Of a stretch of 64,000 nt of DNA, positions 8,591 through 17,913 are shown piece after piece. Source of the DNA: Gellertiella hungarica (GTDB lineage: Bacteria; Pseudomonadota; Alphaproteobacteria; Rhizobiales; Rhizobiaceae). The notes beneath the pieces were generated by a model. It searched no databases. It worked only from the letters and a program-made list of their open reading frames with translations, and was not told where the DNA came from. The translations under genes were made by a program, and so were the position numbers. The stretch covers positions 1 through 64,000 of the forward strand of contig NZ_JACIEZ010000001.1 in the NCBI RefSeq assembly GCF_014197145.1, written 5' to 3'. Each line of letters starts with the position of its first letter. Within the stretch, counting starts at the first letter, position 1.

Positions 8591-10159
8591 TTATTCCTTG
8601 ATGTCGATCTCGTAGGCCCAGAGGAACTTGTCCGCCCGCGGCGTCATCTCCACGCTGGTCTTCGCCGCATAGAGATCCTGCTCGTAGTGGATCGGGATCA
8701 TCGGGATGTCCTGCATCAGGATCCGGGTGACCTCCTGGAGGTAGCCGTCGCGCTCCTCGAGCTTCGAGGTCGCGTCCGCCTTGTCGATCAGCTCGTCCAC
8801 CTTCGGGTTGGAATAGGAGGCGCGGTTGACCTGGCCGTAGCCCTCCTTCTTGTCGCGCGAGTAGAACATGACGCTGTACATCGAGCCGCTGTCGTCCGAG
8901 GGCACGTCCCAGCCGCTCATGATCATGCTCGACTTGTCGCTCGGCACCCGGATGTAGCCGAAGAAGTTCGATTTCGGCATGAGGTTGAGCTGCAGGTTGA
9001 TCTTGATCTTGCCGAGCATCGAGGCAAGCGCCTGGGCGATCTGCTGGTCGTTGACATACCGGTTGTTGGTCGTATCGAGCGTCACGGTGAAGCCGTCGGC
9101 GTAGCCGGCCTCCGCCATCAGTTCGGCGGCCTTCTTCACGTCGTAGGGGTACATGTCGCGGAAGCTCGCGCCCTCCACGTAGCCGGTGTGCGATGCCGGA
9201 ACATACTGTTCGGACGGCGTCGAAAGACCGTTCATGATGACCTTGTTGATGGCGTTCACGTCGATGGCGCGAACCATGGCCTCGCGCACCCGGCGATCCT
9301 TGAGCGGGTTCTTGTCGAGCGCGATGGTGGGGCTCTTGTCGCGCTGGTCGAGCGAGACGACGACGTTGAGCAGGCTCGGTTTGGTCATCACCTTGTAGCG
9401 GCTGTCGGCCTTGACCCGATCGACGTCGCGGACGTTGAGATCCTGGATGACGTCGACTTCTCCGGTGAGCAGCGCGGCCGTGCGGGTTGCGCCATTGGTG
9501 ATGGGCCGGAAGGTGACTTCGTCGATCTTCGGCGCGCCGGCAAAGTAATCGGGATTGGCCGCGAGCGTGATGTGGTCTTCCTTGACCCATTCCACCAGCT
9601 TGTAGGGCCCGGTTCCCACCGGCTTCAGGTCGAGCTGCTCGTCGCCGGCCTCCTTGGCATATTTCTCGTTGAGGATGAGGACTGCGGCAAGATCGTTCGG
9701 CAGGACCGCATAGGGGCGGGGCGTCTTGATCTCGACCGTGTAATCGTCAAGCGCCTTGAAGGAGGCGATGTTGGCGCCGAGATTGGCCATCAGCGACTTC
9801 TTCAGGCGGTCCAGCGTGAACACGACGTCCGAGGCCTTGAACTCTTCGCCATTGTGGAACTTCACGCCCTTGCGCAGCTTGAAGACCCAGGTCGTGTCGT
9901 CCTTGATCTCCCAGCTCTCGGCGAGGCCCGGACCGAAGGTCAGGTCCGCGTTGCGGCGCACCAGCGGATCGTAGATGTGGTAGAAGAGGATGTTGCTGGA
10001 CAGCTCCTCGCCCGCCTGCGGGTCGAGATTGACGGCGTCCGAGGTCAGCCCGACCGTCAGCTCCTTGGCCTGAGCCAGTCCGCCGATGGCGGTCGAAGCG
10101 AGAAGGATGGCGGCGGCTAAAATGGCGTTCCGACCGGATTTCATGCGCAGATTCAGCAT
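8591..10159 (-). CDS. Periplasmic peptide-type solute-binding protein (DppA/OppA-like)
   Basis: This is a 522-residue SBP_bac_5 protein. It has a signal peptide: a basic N-terminus, a hydrophobic core AILAAAILLASTAIGG and a cleavage site after AQA near residue 31. Family landmarks are SDAVNLDPQ, FKLRKGVKFHNG and the VGTGPYKLVEW motif. It delivers ligand to the DppBC-like permease encoded downstream. The ATG at 10159 is preceded by GGGGAACC. The ligand may be a small nitrogen compound or peptide, since the rest of the operon encodes cyclic-amide hydrolases. Confidence 0.92.
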   Translation of the reverse strand: MLNLRMKSGRNAILAAAILLASTAIGGLAQAKELTVGLTSDAVNLDPQAGEELSSNILFYHIYDPLVRRNADLTFGPGLAESWEIKDDTTWVFKLRKGVKFHNGEEFKASDVVFTLDRLKKSLMANLGANIASFKALDDYTVEIKTPRPYAVLPNDLAAVLILNEKYAKEAGDEQLDLKPVGTGPYKLVEWVKEDHITLAANPDYFAGAPKIDEVTFRPITNGATRTAALLTGEVDVIQDLNVRDVDRVKADSRYKVMTKPSLLNVVVSLDQRDKSPTIALDKNPLKDRRVREAMVRAIDVNAINKVIMNGLSTPSEQYVPASHTGYVEGASFRDMYPYDVKKAAELMAEAGYADGFTVTLDTTNNRYVNDQQIAQALASMLGKIKINLQLNLMPKSNFFGYIRVPSDKSSMIMSGWDVPSDDSGSMYSVMFYSRDKKEGYGQVNRASYSNPKVDELIDKADATSKLEERDGYLQEVTRILMQDIPMIPIHYEQDLYAAKTSVEMTPRADKFLWAYEIDIKE

Positions 10160-10206
10160 TGTGGTTCCCCTTTTTTGGTTATGCCGACATGTTTGCATGC
10201 GAGATT

Positions 10207-10602
10207 TCACCGAAGTGCGGATTGCACCTCCATCTGGTAGCCCTCCGGGTCCTCCAGCACGAAGGCGCGGATGCCGAGGGAGGCGCTGTCCCTGGGCTGG
10301 GTCAGTCCGGAGGCGTTGCAGGCGGCCAGATAGCGGTGCCAGGCATCGACATCCGGCACGCGGATGCAGAGCTGGACCGGCTTGACCGGATGGGCGCGGT
10401 GCATGCCGCGGCTTTCGTCCACGAGCCCGACATAGGCGTGGTCCGCGATCCTCAGGATCTTCGACCAGCCCTGGTCGATTTCGAGCGGAAAGCCCATGAT
10501 GCGGGTGTAGAAGTCGAACGCGCGGGCAAGATCGACGTAATAGAAGAAGGTGATGGCCTTGGTGACGGTCCCGCCGTCCGGCCTTTCCGGAGCCTGGCTC
10601 AT
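10207..10602 (-). CDS. VOC-family (glyoxalase/dioxygenase fold) protein
   Basis: This 131-residue protein has the vicinal-oxygen-chelate fold. Features are ITFFYYVDLARAFDFYTRIMG at the start of the domain, a central RVPDVDAWHRYL helix, and FVLEDPEGYQMEV near the end, which supplies the usual metal-side glutamate. Members include lyases, isomerases and drug-binding proteins. The ATG at 10602 overlaps the upstream stop (ATGA), so it is coupled to the dihydroorotase-like gene. Its function in this pathway is not known. Confidence 0.8.
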   Translation of the reverse strand: MSQAPERPDGGTVTKAITFFYYVDLARAFDFYTRIMGFPLEIDQGWSKILRIADHAYVGLVDESRGMHRAHPVKPVQLCIRVPDVDAWHRYLAACNASGLTQPRDSASLGIRAFVLEDPEGYQMEVQSALR

Positions 10603-11978
10603 AGGGGCATTCCTTCCTGAAACCATGTGCTTTCGCCGCGGCGCAGGTACCGTCCGCTGCCGGGCGTGTTGAGAACGGTGCGGCCGTCATAGGCGAGACG
10701 GCCGGCATGGTAGGTTGCGGCGACCCGTGCCACGAAGCGGCGGCCGTCATAGGGGCTCCAGCGAAGCCCGTCCCGGGCGCGGCTCGAATCCCAGATGTCG
10801 TCCTCTTCGGCGAGAATGGCGATGTCCGCATCCGCGCCGGGCATGAGGGCGCCCTTGCGGGGGTAGAGGCCGAAGAAGCGGGCAGGACGCTCTGCCAGAT
10901 ATTCGGCGGTCATGAGGGCCGCATCGACACCGCGTCTTGCGGCGGCCGTGTAGAAGGCCGGCAGCAATGTCTCCATGCCCGGCACGCCCGCGCCCGCGTC
11001 GAAGATGCTGTCGGTGAACTTGTTGTCGATCGGCCAGCTGGAATGATCGGAACTGACGAAGGCGATGCGTCCCTCGACGAGCTCCTGCCAGAGCGCCTCG
11101 ATCTGGCCGGGCCGGATCGGCGGGTTGACCTTCATCCGCGCGCCAAGCTCGCGGCCATGCTCCGCCGGGTCGAACCAGAGATAGTGGACGCAAAGCTCGC
11201 CCGTTGCCCGGAAGCCGTCGCGGGCATAGTTGTCGACCAGCCGGAAACCGCGCGGCGTGCTGATGTGCACGATATGCGCATGCGCGCCGGCGCTGGCGGC
11301 AAGCTCGAGGAAATGCGCCGTCGAGGCGAGTTCCGCCGCCGGGGGCCGGCTCGGAGAGTGAGCGTCGATGCCGTTTTCGCCCGCGGCCCTTGCCCGCGCG
11401 ATGCGGCTTCTCACGATTTCCTGATCTTCGTTGTGAAGGCCAAGCGGCAGATCCGTCGCCGAAAGCGCTTCGAGGAGATCCAGCGTCAGGCCGGCATCGA
11501 TCCGGGGGAAGCGTGTCGGGCTGCTTTCGAAGGCCGAGATCTTGAAGGCGACAACGCCGCCGTCCGCGAGAAGCTTGACCGCATCCAGCGGCTGGCCGGG
11601 CATGACGGTGCCGTAGAGCGCGACATCGCAATGGGCATGGCGCTCCACCGCCTCGATCTTTGCGGCCAGATGCTCCGCCGAGCTGAGGGGCGCGGGATTG
11701 TCATAGGGCATGTCGACGATGGTCGTGACACCGCCGGCAATGGCGGAGCGGGTGGTGGGTTCGATCCCCGGCAGACCCAGATAGCTGCCGGCATGCGTCT
11801 GGCCGTCGATGATGCCCGGAAGCACGAGCGAGCGGCCGGTATCGTGAACCGAGACGGCATCCGGTGGATCGCCCTTGCCGATGGCGAGGATCGTCGAGCC
11901 CCGGATTGCGACCCAGCCATTGTCGATCACGGTCTGCGGGGTGATGATCCGCCCGCGAATGACGAGGTCTATCGTCAT
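10599..11978 (-). CDS. Dihydroorotase/allantoinase-like cyclic amidohydrolase
   Basis: This 459-residue protein belongs to the cyclic amidohydrolase group (dihydroorotase, allantoinase, hydantoinase) that opens ring amides with a binuclear metal centre. Visible ligands are the carboxylated-lysine candidate Lys146 (FKISAF), His182 (LHNED), His238 (HIVHIS) and Asp311 (SSDHSSW). The first HxH motif is altered to DGQTHAG, so Gln60 replaces the first histidine while His62 remains. This could reduce the enzyme to one tight metal, or mark a distinct subfamily. Its ATG overlaps the stop of the racemase gene (ATGA). Confidence 0.87.
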   Translation of the reverse strand: MTIDLVIRGRIITPQTVIDNGWVAIRGSTILAIGKGDPPDAVSVHDTGRSLVLPGIIDGQTHAGSYLGLPGIEPTTRSAIAGGVTTIVDMPYDNPAPLSSAEHLAAKIEAVERHAHCDVALYGTVMPGQPLDAVKLLADGGVVAFKISAFESSPTRFPRIDAGLTLDLLEALSATDLPLGLHNEDQEIVRSRIARARAAGENGIDAHSPSRPPAAELASTAHFLELAASAGAHAHIVHISTPRGFRLVDNYARDGFRATGELCVHYLWFDPAEHGRELGARMKVNPPIRPGQIEALWQELVEGRIAFVSSDHSSWPIDNKFTDSIFDAGAGVPGMETLLPAFYTAAARRGVDAALMTAEYLAERPARFFGLYPRKGALMPGADADIAILAEEDDIWDSSRARDGLRWSPYDGRRFVARVAATYHAGRLAYDGRTVLNTPGSGRYLRRGESTWFQEGMPL

Positions 11979-12634
11979 GTGCGCCTCCCCGAATAGGCGA
12001 GTTCCGCATTCATGCAGGCGATCGCGACGCCGGCCTGGACCGGATCGACGACGGGCAGGCCAAGCTTCGCCTGCAGCGCCTGCCGGTAGGTGCCGAGCCC
12101 GGCGCATCCGAGGATCACCACATCGGCACCATCTTCATCGCGCAGTTTCGAGCCGATGCTCGTGACGGGCTGAACGACGTCGCGCGCCATGAGTTCTGCG
12201 ACCGTCATGTCGATAGACCGGTCCCCGGCGAGACGGCCCTCGATCTTCAGTTTTTCCAGATAGCGCCGATGCCGGTCGATGGAGGACTGCCCGAGCGAGA
12301 CGATGCCGAAACGGCTGCCGAGGCCGAGCGCCGTGAGATAGGCGGCTTCCGCGATGCCCGTGACCGGTACCCTGGAGGCGGCGCGCACGGCCGAAATGCC
12401 GGGATCCGAGAAGCAGGAGACGACAATGGCGTCGGCCCGCTCCCTCTCGACCGCCGCGATCAGCAGCGGGATCACCGCCTGGACGTGGTCGTCCGTTTCG
12501 ATGCCGACGGGCGCTCCCGCAAGCTCGATGCAGCGGATGCTGTGGCCATTGCCGTCGAACGGCGCAAGGCACGCCTCCATCGACCGCGTGACGGCCTTCG
12601 AGCTGTTCGGATTGATCACCAGGATATCTGCCAC
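11975..12634 (-). CDS. Hydantoin/Asp-Glu racemase family protein (HyuE-like)
   Basis: This 219-residue protein carries the two catalytic cysteines of the Asp/Glu/hydantoin racemase family: Cys74 in VVSCFSDPG and Cys177 in LGCAGLG. Hydantoin racemases interconvert 5-substituted hydantoin enantiomers so that stereospecific hydrolases can use both. I chose the GTG at 12634 because GGAGGAAGC lies directly before it and the protein then starts at ADILVINPNSS, as in relatives. An ATG at 12679 would add 15 atypical residues. It is the first gene of the operon running to position 16 and is divergent from the GntR gene at 12830. Confidence 0.87.
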   Translation of the reverse strand: MADILVINPNSSKAVTRSMEACLAPFDGNGHSIRCIELAGAPVGIETDDHVQAVIPLLIAAVERERADAIVVSCFSDPGISAVRAASRVPVTGIAEAAYLTALGLGSRFGIVSLGQSSIDRHRRYLEKLKIEGRLAGDRSIDMTVAELMARDVVQPVTSIGSKLRDEDGADVVILGCAGLGTYRQALQAKLGLPVVDPVQAGVAIACMNAELAYSGRRT

Positions 12635-12680
12635 GCTTCCTCCGAGACGGCTCTCCCCAGCCGTCGTGCTGATATGCAAC

Positions 12681-12692
12681 GTAATATACTAC
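12681..12692. promoter_or_regulatory. Candidate GntR operator between divergent genes
   Basis: An imperfect 12-bp palindrome, GTAATATACTAC (10 of 12 positions symmetric), sits in an A/T-rich patch of the 195-bp gap between the racemase operon (12634, leftward) and the GntR gene (12830, rightward). GntR proteins usually bind such dyads near their own gene. The assignment is inferred from position and symmetry only. No clear -35/-10 pair was picked out, and the rest of the gap shows nothing else. Confidence 0.4.
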
Positions 12693-12829
12693 GAAATATG
12701 TCATGTCAAAGGGCCCCTGTCTTGCGCATGGATGAAAAGTGGAGGAGAAGGATGACGGGGTAGGCGCGGTGGCACACGGCGCCTTGGAATTCGTGGAAGA
12801 CAAAGCCCCTGAACCTTGGAACCTGAGCC

Positions 12830-13537
12830 TTGCAGAGCCTCACCATCGACACTGGTGCATCCACCGGTCGGCAGAAGAAAGTATCACTGACGGAAACCGC
12901 CTATCTGGCGCTCCGCAACCGCGTGCTCTCCGGCGAGCTTCGCCCGGGCGCGGAGTTTTCGGAGCTGGAGCTCGCCGACCAGATGTCGATGAGCAAGACC
13001 CCCGTGCGCGAGGCGCTTGGCCGGCTGGTGGCGGAAGGCCTGATCGAGGCTTTCCCCCGGCGCGGCTACCGGGTGACGCCGGTGACCGTGAAGGACATCA
13101 ACGACCTCTTCGCGATCCGCGCCATGACGGAAGGAACGGCGGCGGCCATGGCGGCCATCAACCTCTCCGCTGGCGATCTCGATCGTCTCGAGGCCATGGC
13201 GGAGGCGCGCTACGACCCGCAGCAGGGGGAAAGCGTCCAGTCCTTCGTGAAGGCCAATCGCGACTTTCACCTGGCAATCGCCGAGGGCGCGAACAACCAG
13301 CGGCTCCTCGCGCTGGTGACGTCGCATCTCGACGAATGCACCCGCCTCTTCTATCTCGGCGCGGTCAGCCGGGACGTCAATCCCGAAACCAGCGCCGATC
13401 ACCGGCGGATTGTCGACGTGCTGCGCCTTCGCGATCCCGATCTGGCGCGTGCCGCCATGGTGGAGCACAGCGAGCACACCCAGCAGGGCATTCTGAAGGC
13501 GCTGATCGCCAGCGATACGACCGCGCTGACGCTCTGA
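12830..13537 (+). CDS. GntR-family transcriptional regulator (FCD ligand domain)
   Basis: This 235-residue regulator has an N-terminal winged helix (about residues 15-85, with MSKTPVREALGRL as the recognition region) and a C-terminal all-helical FCD domain (about 95-225) whose histidines in DFHLAIA, DHRRIVD and EHSEHT are the usual metal/ligand set. The frame opens after a TGA at 12824, so the start is the TTG at 12830. GGAA lies about 9 bp upstream. FCD regulators sense small carboxylates or amino-acid derivatives. It is divergent from the 12-gene catabolic operon and probably represses it. Confidence 0.88.
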   Translation: MQSLTIDTGASTGRQKKVSLTETAYLALRNRVLSGELRPGAEFSELELADQMSMSKTPVREALGRLVAEGLIEAFPRRGYRVTPVTVKDINDLFAIRAMTEGTAAAMAAINLSAGDLDRLEAMAEARYDPQQGESVQSFVKANRDFHLAIAEGANNQRLLALVTSHLDECTRLFYLGAVSRDVNPETSADHRRIVDVLRLRDPDLARAAMVEHSEHTQQGILKALIASDTTALTL

Positions 13538-13734
13538 GGGCGAAGGCCCGTGCCTGTCGCCCGGGCGGGTCCGAAGCCGCACGGGAAGCGGGAAAGCCGG
13601 TCGGCCAAGCGGGGAAAAAACGCCTCGCGGCGTCCGTCGGCGGCCCCGTCGGGGACCGAGACCTTCCGGCAACCCGTCACGCTTCGCGATCCGCTTGAGC
13701 GCGTGCAGGCGTGCCTTTTGCACGGCTCAGGCGC

Positions 13735-15129
13735 CTAGATCCCGCTTCTGCCGCGCGGCAGGTATTGTCCCGACGATTGCACCCGCAGCGTATTGTCGCT
13801 CACGATCGTCTTGCCCCTGAGGATCGTGCGCACCGGCCAGCCCTTCAGGACCGTGCCTTCATAGGGCGTGTAATCGGCTCCGTGCTGCAGCATGTCGTTT
13901 GTCAGCACGCATTCCCTCTCCGGGTCCCAGAGGGTTATGTCCGCGTCCGAGCCGATGGCGATCGTGCCCTTTCGGGGGTAGAGGCCGTAGAGCTTCGCAT
14001 GATTGGTGGAGGCCAGCCGGACGAACTGGTTGAGGTCGATTCGGCCCTTCATCACGCCTTCCGAGAAGAGGATCGGCAGGCGCGAGCCGACGCCGGGGAT
14101 GCCGTTCGGTATCCAGCGGAAATGGCGCTTGCCCTTCTCGTTCAGCTTTCCCTCGGGATCGTCGAAGCGGAAGGGGCAGTGGTCGGATGAGAAAAGGTCG
14201 AAGACGTTCTGCTCCAGCCCTTCCCAGCAGGCATCCTGGCTCGCCTTGTCGCGCGGCGGCGGGGAGCAGACATATTTCGCGCCTTCGAGCGCCTCCTGGT
14301 CGAGGTCCTCTGCCGTCAGCATCAGATATTGCGGGCAGGTCTCGCCGGCGACCTTCTGGCCGCGCTGCCGGGCGCGGCGGATCTCCTCCATCGCCTCCCG
14401 GTTCGAGACGTGGACGATGACGATCGGCACGTCGACGATCTCGGCGAGCGACAGCGCCCGGTGCGTCGCCTCGCGCTCCGCCGCCACGGGCCGGGTGGAG
14501 GCATGGTATCTGGGGGCGAGCTTTCCTTCCTGCTCGTGCCGGCCGATGAGGTAGCGGATCGCATCCTCGTTCTCGCAGTGGACCATGACCAGCGCGCCGG
14601 TCCGCCTTGCGGTGTCGAGGGTGGCGAGGATCTCGTCGTCGCGAAGCCTCAGGCCCTCATAGGTCATGAACACCTTCAGCGAGGTATATCCGTCCTCCAC
14701 CAGGGCCGGCAGTTCCTGGCCGAGCACCTCGGGAGTTGGATCGGTGATGACGAGGTGGAAGGAGGTGTCCACATGGCACTTCCCCTCGGCCCGGGCGTGA
14801 TAGTCCTTCAGCGCCTCGCGCAAGGACTGGCCCTTCTGCTGCATGCAGAAGGCAAGGATGGTGGTATTGCCGCCGATGGCCGCAGAGCGGGTGCCGCTGG
14901 CGAAATCGTCGGCCATGACGATACCGTCGCCGGACGGCTGGTCGAGATGCACGTGGCTGTCGATGCCGCCGGGCATCACATAGAGCCCCTTCGCCTCGAT
15001 GATCTCGGATGCGCCCTCGAGGCGGGCGGCGAGTGCCGCGATCCTGCCGTCGCGGATGCCGACATCGCTGACGAAGGTGTCGCCGGCGGTGACGACCGTT
15101 CCGCCGCGGATGATGGTGTCGAACTGCAT
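13735..15129 (-). CDS. hydA: D-hydantoinase/dihydropyrimidinase
   Basis: This 464-residue cyclic amidohydrolase opens 5-substituted hydantoins or dihydropyrimidines to N-carbamoyl amino acids. All metal ligands are visible: His59 and His61 (DSHVHLD), carboxylated Lys152 (SLKVFMTY), the His in HCEN, the His in VHVSN and the Asp in SSDHCPF. The C-terminal segment PYEGTVLKGWP is typical of hydantoinases. It lies 25 bp downstream of the class V PLP gene and is the last gene of the importer operon that starts at 18711. The 197-bp convergent gap to the GntR gene at 13537 shows no clear terminator. The gene symbol is given by family only. Confidence 0.9.
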   Translation of the reverse strand: MQFDTIIRGGTVVTAGDTFVSDVGIRDGRIAALAARLEGASEIIEAKGLYVMPGGIDSHVHLDQPSGDGIVMADDFASGTRSAAIGGNTTILAFCMQQKGQSLREALKDYHARAEGKCHVDTSFHLVITDPTPEVLGQELPALVEDGYTSLKVFMTYEGLRLRDDEILATLDTARRTGALVMVHCENEDAIRYLIGRHEQEGKLAPRYHASTRPVAAEREATHRALSLAEIVDVPIVIVHVSNREAMEEIRRARQRGQKVAGETCPQYLMLTAEDLDQEALEGAKYVCSPPPRDKASQDACWEGLEQNVFDLFSSDHCPFRFDDPEGKLNEKGKRHFRWIPNGIPGVGSRLPILFSEGVMKGRIDLNQFVRLASTNHAKLYGLYPRKGTIAIGSDADITLWDPERECVLTNDMLQHGADYTPYEGTVLKGWPVRTILRGKTIVSDNTLRVQSSGQYLPRGRSGI

Positions 15130-15154
15130 GGCGCGCCCTGCCTCCGGCGTCCGT

Positions 15155-16420
15155 TCAAAGGGCCCGGGCCAGGTCGGCGGAGGGCGAGAGGATGGTGTCG
15201 AAGATCGCGGTCAGCCCGTCGACCTCCTCCACGGTATTGTAGTGGACCATGGAGACGCGCAGCATGCCGCCGAGATCGGTGACGTCGAGATATTCGGCAA
15301 GCCGCCGGGAGTGGAAGTCGCCGTGGCGGATCGCGATGCGGCTCTGGTCGACCGCCTTGCAGATCTCGGCCGCATCGCGCCCGTCGAAGCGGAAGGCGAT
15401 GGTCGGCACCCGCTGGCTGTCGCGGTTCACGGTCTGGCCGATGACGGTGCAGTCGTTCCGGGAGCGCAGATAGGCGAGCAGCCGGTCGGTCAGCAGGTTT
15501 TCCTGCGCCGTAATCGCCTGGTAGGCTGCCTCGATGCGTTGGCGGGTCGAGCCCGTCTCGCCGGCACGGGCGCCGAGTTCGGAGAGATAGTCGACGATCC
15601 CGCAGGTGGAATAGGCGAGCTCGTAATTCGGGTTGCCGGGCTCCAGCTTCCCGGGAACCTTATCCTTGCCGTAGAAGTAGTGGTAGAGCGTGTCGAGCTC
15701 GGCCAGCAGGGCGTATTTGCCATACATCAGCGCATAATGCGGGCCATAGGTCTTGTAGAGGCTGAAGACGTAGTAATCCGCATCGAAGGCCTGCACGTCG
15801 ACGGCGCGGTGCGGCGCATAGGCGACCGCATCGACACAGATCAGCGCGCCGCGGGCGTGGACGTAATCGGCGATCTCCCGGACGGGATTGACCGAACCCA
15901 GGATGTTCGAGACATGGGTGACGCAGACCATGCGCGTCCGCTCGCTCATCAGCGGCTCGAGATCGGCGAGGTCGAGGGCGAGCGTCTTCCTGTTCAGCGG
16001 CCAGACCTTCACCACCACCCCATGGTCCTGCAGCCGCACCCAGGGGCCGATGTTCGATTCGTGGTCGCTGACGGTGACGACGATCTCGTCGCCGGCCTTC
16101 AGCTGGCTCTGCATGGCCTTGGCGAGGTTCTGCAGGAGAACCGTGGTCGACGGGCCGAAAACGATCTCTTCCGGGCGGGATGCGTTGACGAGATGCATGG
16201 CGGCAGTGCGGGCCTCGTAGAGCGCTGCCGCGGCCTGCTGCGAGATGTCATAGCTGCCGCCGATCTGGACGTTCTTCTCGAACAGGAAGCGGTTGATGCG
16301 CTCGACGGCTGAGGAAAGGATCTGCGAGCCGCCGGCATTGTCGAAAAAGGTCCAGCCGCGCTCGAGCCCGGGAAACTGGCTGCGGGCATAGGCGAGATCG
16401 AGTGGATACGTGCGAGCCAT
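15155..16420 (-). CDS. Class V aminotransferase-fold PLP enzyme, cysteine-desulfurase-like (VC1184 type)
   Basis: This 421-residue fold-type I PLP protein resembles SufS/CsdA. Ligands seen are His120, Asp197 and His204 (DAVAYAPH), and the Schiff-base lysine Lys223 in FSLYKTYGPH. The active-site cysteine of desulfurases (RxGxxC) is missing: the matching segment reads IRHGDFHSRRL, with His370 in its place. A desulfurase role is therefore unlikely, and a lyase, racemase or transaminase acting on an imported amino compound fits better. The ATG at 16420 follows GAGGG. It lies between the importer genes and the hydantoinase. Confidence 0.85.
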   Translation of the reverse strand: MARTYPLDLAYARSQFPGLERGWTFFDNAGGSQILSSAVERINRFLFEKNVQIGGSYDISQQAAAALYEARTAAMHLVNASRPEEIVFGPSTTVLLQNLAKAMQSQLKAGDEIVVTVSDHESNIGPWVRLQDHGVVVKVWPLNRKTLALDLADLEPLMSERTRMVCVTHVSNILGSVNPVREIADYVHARGALICVDAVAYAPHRAVDVQAFDADYYVFSLYKTYGPHYALMYGKYALLAELDTLYHYFYGKDKVPGKLEPGNPNYELAYSTCGIVDYLSELGARAGETGSTRQRIEAAYQAITAQENLLTDRLLAYLRSRNDCTVIGQTVNRDSQRVPTIAFRFDGRDAAEICKAVDQSRIAIRHGDFHSRRLAEYLDVTDLGGMLRVSMVHYNTVEEVDGLTAIFDTILSPSADLARAL

Positions 16421-16442
16421 GACAGCCCTCCCTGTGAATATG

Positions 16443-17180
16443 TCAATGATTGAGGACGGCGCGCAGGAAGGCGCGGGTACGGGCCTCCTGCGGGCTGTCG
16501 AAGAGGGCGGCAGGCGTGCCGCTTTCGACGATGCGGCCGCCATCCATGAAGATGACGCGGTCGGCCACCTGGCGCGCGAAACCCATTTCATGGGTCACGA
16601 CCACCATCGTCACGCCGGTGCCGGCGAGCTTCTTCATGACGTCGAGCACCTCGCCGACCATTTCCGGATCGAGCGCCGAGGTCGGCTCGTCGAAGAGAAG
16701 CACGCGCGGCTCCATGGCGAGCGCCCGGGCTATCGCCACGCGCTGCTGCTGGCCGCCGGAGAGCTGGCCGGGAAATTTCTCCGCCTGTTCGAGGATGCCC
16801 ACGCGGGCAAGCAGATCGCGAGCGCGCGCGGCGGCGGCCTCGGCCTTCATCCCGCGCACCCGCATCGGCGCGAGCATGACGTTCTTCAGCACGGTCATGT
16901 GCGGGAAGAGGTTGAACGACTGGAAGACCATGCCGACCTCGGCCCGCACCCGCGCCAGATTGGCGCCGGGTAGGACGGCGACGCCATCCACCACGATCTC
17001 GCTTTCCGCCGCGAAGCCCTCGAGATGGTTGATGCAGCGAATGAGGGTGGATTTGCCGGAGCCGGAGGGGCCGATGACGCAGACCACTTCGCCTTCCGCA
17101 ATCGTGAGGTCGATGCGGTGCAGCACCGTGAAGCTGCCATAGGCCTTCACCAGGTTCTTGATGGAGACGATCGGCTTCAT
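16443..17180 (-). CDS. Polar amino-acid ABC transporter ATPase (GlnQ-like)
   Basis: This 245-residue ATPase has Walker [10 protein letters not shown] (residues 37-45), a Q-loop at [11 protein letters not shown], signature LSGGQQQR and Walker [11 protein letters not shown], with no C-terminal extension, as expected for the GlnQ/HisP family. It drives the permease encoded just upstream. Start and upstream stop overlap (TGATG). Confidence 0.93.
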   Translation of the reverse strand: MKPIVSIKNLVKAYGSFTVLHRIDLTIAEGEVVCVIGPSGSGKSTLIRCINHLEGFAAESEIVVDGVAVLPGANLARVRAEVGMVFQSFNLFPHMTVLKNVMLAPMRVRGMKAEAAAARARDLLARVGILEQAEKFPGQLSGGQQQRVAIARALAMEPRVLLFDEPTSALDPEMVGEVLDVMKKLAGTGVTMVVVTHEMGFARQVADRVIFMDGGRIVESGTPAALFDSPQEARTRAFLRAVLNH

Positions 17181-17851
17181 CAGCGCTTCCCCCGGTTGAG
17201 ATGCTTTTCGAGCCGCGCGACCAGAAGAACCATGGGGCAGAGCAGCAGCACGTAGATGAGGGCGGCGCCGATCAGCGGCGTCGGGTTGGCGGCAAGCGCC
17301 TGCGCCTGGGTTGCCTGCTTCAGAAGGTCCGGCATGGCAACGACGGAGGCAAGCGCGGTATCCTTCATCACGTTGATCGAATTGTTGGTGAGCGGCGGAA
17401 TGACGATGCGGATCGCCTGCGGCAGGATCACGTCCACCATGGTGTGCCGATTGGATAGCCCGAGCGCCGCGGAGGCCTCGAACTGCCCGTTCGGGACGGC
17501 CTCGATGCCGGCGCGGAAGATCTCCGCGGTGTAGGCCGCCGAGACGAGGCCCAGGGCCGTCACCGCCGAGGCAAAGGGCGAGAGCCGGATGCCGACGAAG
17601 GGCAGCGCATAATAGACGACGATCAGCAGCACCAGCAGCGGGATCGACCGGAAGACGTTGACATAGGCGACGATCAGCGTGCGCACCAGGCCGGGCGCAT
17701 AGAGGCGCGCCACCGCCAGCACGAGGCCGCCGGCAAGCCCGACGAGAATGCTGACCACGCCGATTTCCAGCGTCACCAGCAGGCCCATCATCAGCACGGG
17801 CAGGCTGTCCAGCAGAACCGGAACGTTGAAGAAGGTATTGAGGATGTTCAT
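17180..17851 (-). CDS. Polar amino-acid ABC transporter permease (GlnP/HisM-like)
   Basis: This 223-residue membrane protein has four to five transmembrane helices. The conserved [18 protein letters not shown] segment and the EAA loop ([22 protein letters not shown]) are typical of amino-acid permeases. The ATG at 17851 is preferred over an in-frame TTG six bases earlier. A single permease gene is present, so it probably works as a homodimer. Confidence 0.92.
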   Translation of the reverse strand: MNILNTFFNVPVLLDSLPVLMMGLLVTLEIGVVSILVGLAGGLVLAVARLYAPGLVRTLIVAYVNVFRSIPLLVLLIVVYYALPFVGIRLSPFASAVTALGLVSAAYTAEIFRAGIEAVPNGQFEASAALGLSNRHTMVDVILPQAIRIVIPPLTNNSINVMKDTALASVVAMPDLLKQATQAQALAANPTPLIGAALIYVLLLCPMVLLVARLEKHLNRGKR

Positions 17852-17875
17852 GAGCAATCCGCCTCGCGGGGGGCT

Positions 17876-17903
17876 GCCGGCTGCGGGGATGCCCGCCGCC
17901 GGC
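17876..17903 (-). other. Intercistronic hairpin after the binding-protein gene
   Basis: GCCGGC...GCCGGC arms plus an inner CGGG/CCCG stem with a GATG loop form a GC-rich hairpin in the 62-bp gap between the binding-protein stop (17914) and the permease start (17851). No U-run follows. It probably shields the upstream message from decay. Confidence 0.5.
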
Positions 17904-17913
17904 GATTGAGGCC

